A model generated the notes under the pieces. It was not told where the DNA came from. It worked only from the letters and a program-made list of their open reading frames with translations, and ran no database searches. Positions 9,520-23,800 of a stretch of 64,000 nt of DNA are shown in pieces. The position numbers and the translations under genes are program-made. Position 1 is the first letter of the stretch. Every line of letters begins with the position of its first letter. The stretch is from Pocillopora verrucosa (taxonomy: Eukaryota > Cnidaria > Anthozoa > Scleractinia > Pocilloporidae), in NCBI RefSeq assembly GCF_036669915.1, contig NC_089319.1:10534080-10598079 (forward strand), in the 5' to 3' direction.

Positions 9520-10680
9520 ATGGTAATAATAATACTAATGATAATAATAATAACAATAATTTATAGACTTATATTGCGCAATTATCAATATAAGAATTTT
9601 CAATTGCGCATTACAATTAAATGTTAAAAATTCAACCTTACATGGATATTAAAAACTAAAAAGAAAAATGTTCTCTAAGAAGATGTAGAAATATAAAATT
9701 AGATGCAAAGAATTAAAAAGCTTTGCAAATAAAAGAGTCTTAATGGCCTTCTTAAACTTGTTTAAAGATTGGGTGTTTCTGATAGAGCCCGGAAGATCGT
9801 TCCACAATTTAGGGGCGGCCGCATGGAAAGATCGATCGCCGAGCGTGGTGAGTGTTTTACCCCTGCAAGGAGCAAGGAGTAAGCCGTCATTGGAACGTAA
9901 ATCATATCTTCCAGTATCTCTAACAGAAATCAGCTCACTTATGTAGGCCGGGACGAGATCATGTATTGCTTTAAAAGTAATTAAAATAATTTTAAAAACC
10001 ATGCGATATTTCATAGGCAGCCAGTGTAATGACTTGAGCAGAGGTGTGATATGACAAAATCTACTCTCCTGGAATATGGGGCGTGCAGCTGTATTCTGGA
10101 CTCTCTGCGGAGCTATATTTACTTTGCCAACTTTAATGTGTCCAATATCAACTTTGGCAAGCTGCTGCTCCGTGCCAATTAAAAGAAACTCAGTTTTTTC
10201 CTCGTTCAACAATAGTTTGTTCTCACGCATCCAACACCTGATCGCCGTAATACAACACTCAATAGCAGTAATGACATCCAAGTGACCTGTCCCATCTGCG
10301 GGGCGGAAAGAGACGTAAAGTTGGGTCGTCTGCATAGCAGTGGACAGATGGAAGACATTTTTTGACGACGTATAGTAACGAGCTCGTATAGATGGTAAAC
10401 AAGAGCGGTCCTAAACAGGAGCCTTGGAGTACTCCGCAGTTCAAATCAAACTTCTTCGACAGACACCTACGGACTAACATCCTCTGACTGCGCCCTGATA
10501 AGTACGATCGCAACCACTTGGACACCCTGCCCTTAAGTCCCAGCGTATTGAGTGCCTCCAGCAATATATTATGCTCGACTGTATCGAAAGCAGCACTAAG
10601 ATCGAGTAGCACTAGAAGGATTACATGTTGTTCATTCATATTGAGCAGGATGTTATTCTTCACTTTCAGAAGGTCCTAAG
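9520..10680 (-). mobile_element. 5'-truncated CR1/L2-like non-LTR retrotransposon
   Basis: A minus-strand LINE remnant: a reverse-transcriptase ORF in two frames, then about 100 bp of 3' UTR ending in an (ATT)n-type microsatellite tail (plus strand 9524-9560). Microsatellite 3' tails are typical of CR1/L2/RTE-type LINEs. No endonuclease domain or upstream ORF is present, so the copy is 5'-truncated near 10680. The exact clade is inferred from the C-terminal pattern (LHWLPMKYRMVFKI...YDLRS) and was not tested. Confidence 0.8.
9649..10663 (-). pseudogene. Non-LTR reverse transcriptase fragment, frameshifted
   Basis: Two overlapping frames (10259-10663 and 9649-10335) together cover reverse-transcriptase blocks from LLDLSAAFDTVEH through GVLQGSCLGPLLFTIY and the catalytic YADD, then the thumb and the typical C-terminal tail of LINE pol (about 330 residues). 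The frame changes within a few bases of the YADD codons (about 10315-10330), so the protein is disabled. It is a remnant of a transposable element and not a host gene. Confidence 0.85.
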
Positions 10681-13600
10681 GATGTCCTCACTACACTTGG
10701 AGGTAGGATCTGTAAGTCGAGACAAATATCAGGGGTTATAAAGTGGCCAATATCGTGTTTCGTTTACACTGTAACGGATCGAAAATGTAAGCTTTTTATG
10801 CTTTCACGACTTCCGAGGGCCTTTATAAAACGGACACTTAGAATTAGGGGGGCAAACACTGGCCAGGGGCCCATGGGTGTGCGCCTGACACAGACTTTAA
10901 ATGTTTGCATGGAAACGTTGAAATGTAGTTGTTCGAAGGAAGTGCTAATCTTCAATTTAGTGATTTAATTCAAACATAATTTGAAGAAATACTCAGTTTC
11001 TCAAAGGGCTCTATCTCTCATCTAAACAATTAGCTTATATTTTAAAAACGACTCGGGTGAGTGAGGTGCTTCTAAGTTTGATACATAGACTCAGTTTGTA
11101 ATCTCTTGTGGAACTTTAAATTTAGAGTGCTAGCTGATTACATTACGAGAGTGCATGGTATTGTTCCAGTTCGAGATTACATCGAAAGTGTGTTTGCGAT
11201 TACGCTCAAGATTCGGACGTGCTAGTGCATTAAGACCGTCCGTGTTGGAAAACTCCTAGTCTCCTTGCTCCTGGCGTCTTGTTAGATTGGGCTGCAACAG
11301 ATCCCTAAGAGCTGACAACTCTGTCGCACCAAGCGTAGTTTTCCCCGCAGTCAGTAATTTTTTAAGCACGTGCTATCACGGCCTGACTTATATAACTTAT
11401 AGTCACACGAAAAAATGATGTAAGAGAAGTAATCTAAGGAGAATTTATAGAATGACACTTTAGATCAGTTTCTGGGCGCTGTATTCATGCTGTATGTATT
11501 CCCCCAAACCAATTATAGATCGACTGATTAATCGAGTAACCAATTGATTAATTTGCCAATTAACGGCTTTATGATAGACCTTTTCTTTTACCTATCCTCT
11601 CTTCTCATGATCATTAAACTTCATTATTTCTAAACCTTGACAGTTCATTCAGTTTCATTTTTTTTCCCGCAGCGTTGAAAATTTTTCAAACAATAAATCG
11701 TCCTTGTCACCATTAAGATACGAAGGCTTATTACTTGTCTTCCTCAACAAGAGTAATTTTGATGAGACAATTATTTTACTCGTATAGTGACCAGTTGTTT
11801 TTAAAAAGTCTGTCTCATAACCATGGCAATAAACAATTCTTAAACTGCATTTTTGAACGATCGCTTTTCAACTTCCTTTGGGTATTTAAAAGACCTTAAA
11901 AACCGTCTGAGTCAAATTCTTAAGCCTTCAGCTTAGCTTTCATCCATTAAAAAGTTAAGTAAGGAAATATCCAAAAATTGATTTGCTCGCCTTCCCCCGT
12001 AGGCTGTTTGAACTCTTTGACAAAAGTATACACAATAGACGTGAAAAAGGCAATTTTGCCATCTTATAACAGAGTTTTTTCAATGGGGTAGTTGAGTAAA
12101 ATCAGACGGTTTATGTTCCTTCGTTTCATTTAAAGTCATCCGTTTAAGCTTACTTACTAGCAGACTAATGACAGGTTAAATATGACGTTTAGCACAAACA
12201 ACAAACGGAAAACAGAAACGATGTAAACTGAACTTCTTGTCGTCTGCTCTATCAACAGATTGCGGATACTAAACGGACTGATTCTCAAAAATAAACTACA
12301 GGACTTATTTCGAACCTGTGCCTTTCAGATAACGGTTAGCGGCTTTTACTAACTAAGCACATTCTTGTGATGCTAGCGGTTTTCTCTCAAGGAAGTACAA
12401 GGAAAGTGCCGATATCAGTAAAGGGAAGTACACACTCTTCTAGAAAAACACTCTGCACTTAATTCCGACGCATCAGCAAATAGTTAATGTCTTAAAAAGG
12501 TCATTTCCCTGGAAAGATGACAATGTCTAATCCGTTAATGGCAAAACAGAATTACAACGGATCCGCCCTTGACTAGTTTATCACGTAAGTTGTAGACTGT
12601 TACTATTTGACCTCTTTAAGGCTCCTTAATTCTTTAGTCGTTAAGGCTCATGGAATATTTTTTAAAGATATTTTCATATATGATGGATTTAGAGTGAGAC
12701 CCATTTTTAACCCATTCCTACATCTAAGACACGCACCTCCACTCGAGATTTACTTTTGGAAAGGAAGCAAAGATCTGATCTAATGAGAAATACGTTTTCT
12801 AATCATTAAGTTGAAATGTTTTGATTATATTACATGATCTTAGTACTTTGTGTTCTCTAACCAGACATGAACTGAATACTGAACAACAGGTGACGAAAAA
12901 TGAAAGTAGAATAATTGAAATTATGACAGTTTCCAAGGAGACGTCCTTATCTTTGACGTAAGGGAGACCACATGTAGAAGTCTGACACAAATATTGCGCA
13001 AGGACTTCCTCGATGACCATACTAGCGCAACGGCCACCATTTGGTTCAAAATGTCCTCGAAGTAATGGGGTATTTCCCTTCCCCAGTATTTCCTCTGAAG
13101 CTGAGCACACCAAACATGTTCATGTCCATGTTTATCACCTTGGTTACAGTGAGAAGCTTGCGTTAATTCCTAGGTACTGACAACTTCGCATCACGAAGGT
13201 CCTAAAATCAGATTGCAAAGTGTTGACGAAGTAAATTTTGTCACAGTAGGGAGTAACTGATCTAATCACGTAGTGTCTAAAATTGGTCACTATTTTGGGA
13301 AAACCAGATTGAAAGAGCGGGACAACGAAGGAAATGGGGTTAGTCGAAATGGAAGTGACTACCATAAAGGGTATGATATCTGATGGAGTGAAGTTTAATT
13401 TTATTTGAAAAAATGTGTTTCTGAACGTCAGCCTATTCACATTCATCCACACTTTGAACCCTTTGCATAAAATCCATTGGTTATGTAACCGGCCCATGAT
13501 TCAAGTAAATGACAGACGGGTAAAATCTTAAAAGGTAAATTAAAAAAACCATGCTTTGCACATGGGGTGTGTGGTCATTTGGCGTCCGATTTCCCCATCC

Positions 13601-14898
13601 CCCCCTTCCCCCTTTCCCCCTTTCCCCCTTTCCCCCGCCCGCCGCCTTGTCATCATTTCGTAGGATTAAATGTACAGAGCGTTGACTCTCGAATGAATCG
13701 TTCTTAGACTTTTTATTAAAACAGTGAAATTTTCTACCCATTTACAACTAAGATAGTTACAAGAGTGTCATGAATTAGCATATATTGAATAAGTACTGTT
13801 GTCCAGGATTGCTATGCAATACAGGTCGTGGATGGTTCAGGATGGAAAATGTTTACACAAACTGTGATAAATTCAAAAACCACTCTGACGCAGCTTCTTT
13901 GAGAAAAGCTTTAAAGATGATGAGTAATGAGAAGTGGTCATCAGATGATATTCTAGCATAGACAGCCTTGATAAATAAAACGACCTAAATATAACAGATA
14001 AAGTCCTCAGTATAACAAAGGTCTGGATTTTAAACAGGCCCTTATCAGTGGAACTACTTCCATTATGTAAAAAGCCGCCAAAGCTCATTCTCGTGCCAAT
14101 CTAGTATGTTCATTCGTATTCAAATCTCGTGAGCATGTGTACGTGAGTTTCAAATTCATCTCCTCACGTTTTGTTTTATACCAAGCTCGAATTATTATTA
14201 GACATCTATTGACCCCTATTTTGTTTTCAGAAACCAGACAGATTGTACCGGTTGGCTGCGTTCTTCAGTTGCCCGTAAAGAAGACCGTCGTTGCGTTTTG
14301 TTATATGCTGATTTGACAGGGTATAACCGAAAGAAAAACAGAAATCCATTATCAATTATTTGCTGAGCAGTTTGGAAATTGGAGCTGTTCCAACGTCGTC
14401 TAAGCTTGGTTTCCAAGAAGGTTTCGACTGATACAACTTCCACACGCGATACCGAAATGCGGAACTTCTATTCTTCTAATAAAACAATATACATTTCTTC
14501 ATACATATACAAAGCAAGGTCACCCACACCCACGCTGATGGTGTACCTGCAATGTCTGAGCGAGAATCGAGGACATGAATTATCTAAGGACATAACACTG
14601 CATTCAATGATCAGTAAATCTGCCTCTTTTTTTCGGCTCGATCGGTGAACGGTCCGTAAATTGCTATCCGGTGGGGAACATCATTACATGGTTTATTGTA
14701 CCACTCCGCCCCTCTGCGGAGATCATGTGATTGAGTGCAGTTCGCCTGTAGAAAAGAGAAGTTGAGTTTTGATCATAGCGGGGTCACTTTACGTTCCGCT
14801 TGAGTAGTTTGGCTTCCTGTCTGCTAACGTGGTCGATATAAGCTGAAGTAGAACTGTGCATCGATCCATTTTCTGTATGATTGAATCATTTGCCGAGC
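10681..14898. other. Intergenic region with no supported gene
   Basis: About 4.2 kb upstream of the first CARD gene. It contains the uninterrupted copy of the diverged repeat (11095-11600) and a pyrimidine-rich low-complexity run (about 13595-13645, repeated ccccctttc). A few minus-strand ORFs of 70-120 codons (for example 12799-13113, which has one hydrophobic stretch) have no recognisable domain. The promoter of the CARD copy 1 gene should lie in the last few hundred bases; a gatataag sequence is at about 14834, but I cannot show that it is functional. Confidence 0.5.
11095..11600 (+). repeat. Diverged dispersed repeat, uninterrupted copy
   Basis: Related to 1905-2172 plus 8253-8640. The position equivalent to the BEL target reads ttttttaagcac here against ttgttaagatgc across the other copy, so this acts as an approximate empty-site control for the insertion. 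No coding capacity is conserved between the copies. Confidence 0.6.
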
Positions 14899-17800
14899 AT
14901 GGAAATGGGCGAAGAGACTTTTGAAGATATTTTGGAGAGGAATCGAGTGGAGATTGTGCAGTACTTACAGCTAGATCGAACCTTTTTGTTTGACTACCTT
15001 CGCAGTAAGGCGGTATTCGACTTAGGAGATTGTGATCTTGTTAATGCAGAAAAAACTCGTGAACAGAAAGCTGGGAAATTACTCGACATCCTGATGACTA
15101 AAGGAGAGACAGGATATTCACACTTTATCGATGCCATCCAACTACTGAACCCCCATTTGTTCGAGATTATAACAGGAGAAAAGGCTACCTCAAGTAAGTA
15201 TAGTTCATTGCGTGTCTATATCTGTTTTGGGTGGTGTTTACTAGGCAATATTAAGTGGACTTAAAATAACGTAAGGAAAAGCTGGCCATAGCACTGAGTA
15301 AAAGACTCTTGAAATTCGTTGGATTTATTTCAAGATACAACTACTGTAGCCAAAATACATATTATGGATTTATCATGTAGGAACGCTGGTTTTCGATCCC
15401 TTCAGCTGACTTGTGTTGTAAGACGTGTGTGAGCGAAATTACAACCTTGCGAATCATCGATCACCACCAATTTTCAGTTCATGCCTTTTTTAAAGTGATT
15501 ACAATGATGAAATCAAGAAAATTTCCAAAACCCAATTATCTTAGGCAATGGCAATCTTTTTAGTGGAATTTCATTCTTTGAAAACTTGTAGATCAAAGAT
15601 TTCACATATTGATATTCAAATCACATTTGTTGTCAAAACATCACGATACATTCAAATAGCTGAACACAGAAATTAAACAAAAAGAGAATTTTGAGTTGAT
15701 TACCCCAATTTTTTCACCAGCGACTTCTAGTGCTTTAATCAAGCAAGACAGTAAGATTTTTTTTATTTCGGTGAATTAATATCAAGTCATTCGATAATGT
15801 CAAATGTACGTTCTGTCGTTATAAGTTACTATGACTTTTTATTGATCCATTAATTTTTTGACTATTTATGTCTTGAATTTATCAAGAAAATGAAATCCTC
15901 AAAATACACTAGGTTTTTTAGTGATATTTTTTAGAGGGCTTTCAAACTTGGACAGTAATACTGATTTGTGCTGTTGCTATTATTATGTTCCCATTTGAAA
16001 TATCAATTATTATGTTAAAAATACCAAAATATGTTTTCTTTAAGAGAAATTATTACTACACACAGAAAATAAATAAGACAAAAAAAACAATACGGTAGTC
16101 TTAAAAATAATTGTGCCAAGTCTTAATGAGAGAGTATTGTCATGATTATTACTGTTGAACCTCACTATTATTACCTCAGTTCCACCCACAACTTCCTTCA
16201 GATGTAATGTTTTCACTTCAAAAATTAGACTTCAGTTCAACACAGTGTTAAACTTTAAAAAGAAATATTCTATCATGTGAACAGGAAATGCTTTCATCAC
16301 CCGCACTCAAAGAGAATAGGAGTCAATCGAAAATTTCCCTTATAAAATGGTTCATGCTGAAAACATTTGAAGTATGAGACATTTATTTACTCAACAGGGT
16401 GTCCTGACAGAAGCCACAAAATATGCACCTAGCTTCTTTTTTAACTTCACTGAACAGACAAACAAATGACACAAAGTGTTGGTAAGGCATGCCCTTGCAG
16501 ACAGTCATACTATTAGCTAACAGTCATACTATTAGCTATAGATATTTCAGCTGAGACATCCACCACAGATTTGCTGCTAGCAAATGAGGACAGTTTGGTG
16601 TTGCATTTCACCTAAAATTGACTGCAATCCTTGTGGTGTTGCTCCTTTCTCAGAAAGAATGTTTCAGCTTGCACACTGAAAGATATGTTTTTTTCTCCTT
16701 TGCATAATTGCTTATTTGCTATCATTTGCTTCTTTATTTAATTTTTCATCAGTTTTTTGATCAATTTATTATTTTATTTCAACACCAACACCCTCTGTTG
16801 TTTATTTTTTCCTTGTTTCTTTGTTCATTTATCAAGAATTAAGCAAGAGCAATTTTTTTTTATAATTTTTGTACTTTATTCAAGAAGTGCTACTAACATT
16901 TTAAAGGTGACCCTTCATACTTAATCATTGATGTGAATGTAAATTTTCTTGATTACCACAACAATATTTCAGGTTTTTTTATAAAACCACTCATTTTTTT
17001 TCTCTTTAAACATTGTAAATAAAAGTGAAGGGTGTCTAGACTACATTTGACAATTAACCAAAAATAGAAACAGCTTTTCATATTTAGCATTCGAAAATTT
17101 TTCATGAGAGCATGTTTGATATTACCACTTCACATCACATTACCTTTCATTTCATATCTCATATCCCACAAGTGTGAATATTTTTTATCGCTAAAAACAC
17201 CCAAAGAACTTTCTTACATTTTCTGCAAACATTACAAAAAAAATTTGATTGTGATTTCAATATTTGTCAGGAAAATATGTCAGGAAATAAACAAATGAAA
17301 GTAGATGCATAACCTAATATGCCTCAAAAATGCCATAGAGATACTAGTCTAGGATCCTGTGCAGTCTAGGAAGAAACCTCAATATAAAAAAGGAGAGAAT
17401 GCAGAATGGAATTTTAGAGCACATCTCTCACAGAGGCCTATTGCATGTGGCTTAATCCTAAGTTGACCCCCAAAGATACAAATTAATAAAAGAAGATTTA
17501 CCAAGGAAAACATTTAAAATTTTCATCTCAGTTGATGGGAATGACAAAAGCAATGTTACACTTGTATCTTTTTGCATGTGTGTTTCTAATAATGCCTTGA
17601 AGGAATGTTTGATGACTCATCCTAAATGTACCCAACACAATGAAGATCCATTGCATCCCATTCCCTCCCATGAGGGAGTTGTCACCCCTTGCCTTTTTTT
17701 GTTTCACAAGGAGATACAGAGGGTAAAAATAACACATATAATTACCAAGCTGACAAAATTAAATGTCAATGCAAGTATGAAGGTTTTCCTCCTCATATTT

Positions 17801-20800
17801 ATGTCCTCTTTTTTATGGAGTGATGAATGTCAAAAACTTCAATCCTGAAGATTCACTTGTTATGAATCATGATTAATACAAATGAGATGCATGTTTCTCC
17901 AGTTGTGGGAAATTTTGGGGGAAATTCACATCTCACTGCTTATTACTTGGAAATTATGGGAAAAACTAAACTGTGATTAAATCCTTTAAACCATTTAGCA
18001 TTCTTTTTAAACATTTGCTTCTATTATTTGACTTTTTTAAACTACCTATTACTTACAAGGGTGTCATTTTATGTAGATATCAATCATCTTGAGATTTTGT
18101 GAACTGATACTTACACTGTTCATCACTGCTTTGAATTCTAGTCTTGTTTTTATCCTCTCATCAAATTGGATTAGAATTGGCTTGTGTTATCCAATTTTCA
18201 ATTACTGTCCTGCAGTACAACAGAGTAGATAAACATAAATGCTATTACCGTGAGAGAAATCTCTATTTTGATGGTCAGAATTAGACCTTTTTTAAAGTCC
18301 TTTGCTCTTCATCACTCCCTCTCCTTTTCTTATGGATGCACACAAATGTATACCAAATTTTCAAAGCATAACTTCTACATACTGTACTCATTTGAGCTTT
18401 TACTTTATTTATCTATTGCAGGACCAAGCCCACTCATGATGGAAAGGGAAAACTTCTTTTTAGGTAAGGCTCTTCTTAGAGTTGTTATCTCTATTTTATC
18501 CTGTTCCCTGTTTTTTGTTTTATTTTTTGGATGGCTATAAATGGTTATTCAAGAATAACAGATGAGCCTAATTAATTGAATAACCTTCACCTGAACACAG
18601 TTATAATTCAATAAGATTGAAGGATATTGCCTTCTAGGTGTACAGTTTATCAATTACAGAATGTCAAGAATTTGAAGTATATTTAAAAAAAACTTGTGGT
18701 AAAAGCTATTGAAAGCTTTCTCAAAAATCAGCCGATTTTTTTTTGTAAACCCAGCTCAAGTAGTTGAGAAAAAATGAAACAAAAAAACTTGCAACATGAG
18801 TCAAACTTCGCTAAACAGAAAATTGGATTTTATGAAAAATAACTGATAAGTCATAATGTCATTAAAAATTATTTAACGCTTGGCAAATTTCCTTAATAAT
18901 CTTGTTTGTCTCGAAGCGGTCGTTGTTTTCCTTTGTCTCTATCAGTCTTCCATTGTATTCCACTGCGTCAATCCCTTTCTGATATCAAAATATCTTATCT
19001 CAAGTTTATAGAACGAATATATAGGATTTTGGTACAATCTTGAGGTTAAAGAACATCTACTCTCAATCTTCAATGTCTTTTTAAAAACTTACTCGTTTCT
19101 ATTGTTTCACAACTGTTCATTTTTCTTACGTGTAAATGATGGAGAACTTCACTACTGTAGGTATGCTTATTTGCAGCATCCTTGTGGCCTTGTCACTTGT
19201 GATCTGGTTTATCATTTCAAGCAAAAGTTTTGCCAAATTCTTATTTCAAAAAAGAAAGTTCATCAGTTCCAGGTTATGCTTGGTTCAAAGTGGCGGGAAA
19301 GCATCGAGTAACCGCGCCAATTTCCCGCGCAAATTCTGGTCGCCACCAATTTTCCGCGCACCCAACGATTGCCAGAAAACATGGCTGTCAAAAATATTTG
19401 CGAGAAACATGGAAATTCGACGGTACGTCGTACTTAAAAAAAAAAGGCAAAACAGAAAATTGAAAGTCGAGAAATGAAGAGGTTAAGTCTCCAATCGCGT
19501 ATTCTAATGTAAATTAAATATTCTGTTCATACTTCGTTTTGATAAAGTACCATGTCAGAGTAAACGTGAAGGTTGTGGGCTTAATCTTTTCCTCTTTTGA
19601 AAATCTGTCGCTAACGTTTCTCTGGCATTTTCAAAGGTAGGACAGAGAAGGGCCCCTAACTTTGCCCGTTCGGCGATGGCAACTTAAAAAGATTGAAAAG
19701 AACAGAACATTTGAAAAAAGTCATATTTCCAACTTTTTTGGGCTTCATTCAAGAGATCAAAAAAGGTGTATACAAAATTCCTCTATCCGATTTCCCATCA
19801 CTGTGCCAACCAGCTAAATCTCTACACAATTTTTTTACGGTTGTCATCATCAAGTGTGATTTCGCGATTACATTAGTTACAGAATTGAAAAAGGAAACTC
19901 AAAATGTACGAACTAAACCTTTTTTCTCGAATTATCGTGCCAAAATTTCCTGAAACTTTTTTGCTAAAAGGTTATCCATTAATCTATTTGGATCTCCGGT
20001 ATTTCTTTTATACTGGTGCATAGACTTCCCAATAAGGCCTGGATTAACCCTTGTCTTATTTTTGTAAACATGAATATAACTGAGGTATTTGTTATGATTA
20101 TTGCTAATTTTCCGGAGCTTAATGACATCTAGATTTGAAAGTCAACTTCGTCATTACACGAGAATTTCTTGAGAAATTGTCTGTGTCTGATATTTGTAAG
20201 CAAATATTACCACTTAATTCTTGCATTTAAGCTTCATTTCTTCGGTGAATCTGGGCAAGGTTCGGATATTTATATCAGACAATTCTTTTGAAATGACGTT
20301 AGCCGCACGTATCGCGATCCTTCTAGTGTTTTTCTCTCAAGAATGGTGCCAATATATTGCACTATTTGTGTGTAACATTTCCGTTCTTTGAAAGTTTTGT
20401 GTAGTTTCACTTATTAGGTCTTCGCTCCTCGACCTCTTTATGTCTATGTCTTTAATTCAGTTAATCATCCCATTTTCGGTATTGAAGTGTCGTTTCCAAA
20501 TAGCTTTCTTTTACACAAAACAATGTTACCATGGATTAGATGGGTAGGAAAAAATTAAAATTTCAATCACGTCCGAACTGGTTTGTTTGCTGTTTGATTT
20601 ACCGTTATAGTTGAGCCGCCAATACTTCATCGAATTTAGGAGGATGTAATTTCTCCCAACTAAACACTAAGATAAAGCAGTTGTGACGTTTCAAAATCTC
20701 AATTAGCCAACAGAGTTTACATACAAATAATGTGGTCGAACAGATTAGCAGGTAACTTGATCTTTCGCGGCAAGCTTATGAGTTTTAGCGAACTAAAATT

Positions 20801-23800
20801 GGCATTTCATGTTCAATAAACTGATCAGGATCTTTTGTGACCCCAAATTTAAACTAAATTTTCACAGCGTAATCGATGACGACGTACAAAATGTGAAATA
20901 ACTGAATCTGTAAACTACGTCATTGTCGCGGATTTCAAACCTGACTGAGCATCATTTTTTTTTCTGCCTAATTCAACAGTTTTATCCTCACCCTATATCC
21001 GCTAAAAAGGGAAAACCCCACCCATATCCAGCACGCATGTGCGCTAGTTTTCCGTTGCGGCATTGCTATTTACCAACTCAACCTTTTTCTTCCCTCTCTC
21101 AAAGCTGAATTCGTGTCTCCGAGTTAAAAACTGATACACTTCTACACACATGGTGCCACACAAGAAATGGTCGGTTCATTCGGTAGTGCTAATAAAAAGA
21201 AACGTTTGAGCAAATAAATACCCTCCAAACTTGCCGACTAAAAGGATTTTAAAATTGTACTTAGGTAAATTTACAGGTTTGAAAATTTTGAGTTCGCATC
21301 ACAGCATAGAGACTCTTGGAATAGGCTTCGTTCGTCCATTTTGGATATTTTTTCAACCAAAAAGTAAAAGGATGCGAATTCTAGTCATTTCTTTTATGTT
21401 CCCTCAGGCACAGTTTATATACAGTACAAGAGCTTTCACATTCCTTTAAGTTATTAGGACAAGAGCCGCACTTCAAGAAGATATACATGGTATACTAGTG
21501 TTTAAACTTCCTGTCTTTTCGGGGGAGTACAGTTTTCTCTTTTAATTCATCGATTCGATTGAGGCTTATCTTTAGCTCATATACAGTTAGTTCATAATCC
21601 GATATTAGGAATTATTTGTTGCTAATTTTGGTATCTTTAACGTCAATGGTAACTAAGTCAGATCTCCTTAATGGCACTGAGTTGCAAACTTCATTGTACC
21701 GCTAAGGTTTATTAACAACCTATTCAACATGAAAAAAAGGGATTGGATATGATAACAACAGTTCATTTTGCCTAAACTTGTGTGACAGGCGTTTGTGGTG
21801 CTTTTTGTTTTTTTTTTTTACAACCAATATGCCTAAAAGGATTAAACTTGAACGTGTTAAGTGACATGTTAAAGCAGTGAACTGTAGCTTCATTATGCAT
21901 TTGACTTTGAGTCGATTTTTTCATGAATTTTCTCTTATTGTTTAATTTAGAACTCTTACCTGGTTACATGCCACAACCCGGTTAAATTTGGACATATTGT
22001 AACCCTGTAGTGTAACTACATTTCTCAGTAAACGATCTTAGGGTTATTTTATTGAAGTGCTGGTCTGGCTGCAAACTTGTTTTGTTTATTGAAACATAAA
22101 CCCGGAAGATAAAAATACTCAACTCACACTTTAAGAATTCCAAGGGCATGTGTTTTAATTTTGTATCATGTATCGGTTGATCCAGAATAACAGTAGCCAA
22201 ACCGACCAGTAGCTCTTAGATATATGCTTTCATTCGATTGCTGTAAATAATTTTCCGTAACCGTATCTTCAACGCTAGATCTAACCTTTTCATCGGCAAT
22301 AACATTAATTCTGACATCATTCGAGATGGGGTTTTTACCGCCCAGGGAGGTTTACCATCCGGTCGTCGACATTTATATTCCTGTTTATGAAGAGCGAGTT
22401 TCTTATTTTCCCTTTCGCTTTAGGCGAAGCAAATGCAATCGGGTAGTTCTCTCATATTGGGTTTTTCACTCTTCACTGTGCAGGATCCAATGGTCGAGCC
22501 CCAGACTTGGACATTATGAGCAATCATTTAAAGCGAACAATAAGCGATCTACAAGATTTGACGATCCGCTACGACACAATCCTGAAAGAAAACGAGGTAC
22601 TGAAGAAGCATTTAAGCAGAACTTCGTGCGAACTTCAGGAGAAGGATCGGCTGATTGAAGACCTCGAAAAGCGAAAATTTGACACGGAGGCTCTGCTGAT
22701 GGAATCGCACTCCAGCGCCAAGAAATTGGTGGACGGGGCAGCCCTTCACTGTCAAGTCAAGAACAGAGAAATGGTGGAGAGGACACATTTTATAATAGCT
22801 CTTCAGATGAAGCTTCTCACCACCAAAGAGGAAGTGGACAACTTAAAAGAGAAACTCGAGGAAACCATGATGAAAAAAGACGAGCTGTTGAACCGCTTTA
22901 CCGAGATTTCCAAAAATTATGATAACCAGAGACGGGAATCGATGAAGTTGACGGAGAAATTGGAAATCCAGAAAGACAACATTCAAAGGGCCGAAGAACT
23001 GAAAGTGAAATTTCGCCAGCTCCAATTCACCAACCAAAAGCTTAAATCAGAAAAGGATGAAATGCTGAGGGAGTTGGAAGAGCTTAAGTGCTGGACAGAA
23101 GCTCTGAAAGCTCGCTACGATATCGTGGAAGAAGACAGAAAACAGACTCAAGAAACCCATGAAAGTACTGTGGCAGATTACTCAGTCCTCCGAGATAAGG
23201 CTGACGAGCTGGAGCTTAAACTGACAATATCCTCTCGTGATATAGAAGACCTGAAGAAGCGATGCAAAGACTTCGAGCAGACCGCGAACACCTATCGAGA
23301 GCAGCGCGACCTGTACGAAAAAGCCTGGAAGGAAACTTCGGCAGAAAGGGAGCAACTGAGGAAGGAAAGGGATGAAGCCACTGTGCGTTTAACCGAAGTT
23401 ATTCGTAATCGAGACGAAGCCATAAAGAGACAGATGGAGCACAGTCGCCAGTTTGAGCTGCAGTTCAAAAGAACTTCAGAAGATTTTCAAAGTGTCAGGG
23501 AGCGCCTCTACGAAACTCAGATGGAGCTTGAAGAGCTTAGGAAAGTTAAGTTGCAAAGAAACTCGTCGGATGTTGGCGAAAATCCCTACGTTGGAAAGGT
23601 CAGTGTTAAGTGATTAATTTAATGATTTTGATATATTCATGGTATCAGAATTAATATGCTTTTCTCATTCAATGGCCACTTTTTCTGCATCTTAGGTAAT
23701 AGTCGATGTCCTGTTAGAACAGGAGCATGTTTTTGCACTTTATGCTAAGTGAAAATAACAACTTAGATAAACCGGAAAACTAGACACAGGAGCACTTTTC

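Noticed and set aside
12799..13113. Minus-strand ORF of 104 codons with one hydrophobic stretch
   Set aside because: No recognisable domain, no splice partners and no conserved copy; length is within chance expectation.
13481..13741. Minus-strand ORF through a Gly/Lys-rich stretch
   Set aside because: The composition comes from the pyrimidine-rich low-complexity run at about 13595-13645.
16500..16540. CRISPR-like or satellite array
   Set aside because: Only two adjacent copies of a 19-bp word; no spacers and an animal genome.
19102..19477. Overlapping plus-strand ORFs inside intron 2 of CARD-CC copy 1
   Set aside because: Several frames are open over the same repeat-like GC patch; no domain, and they lie within a well-bounded intron.
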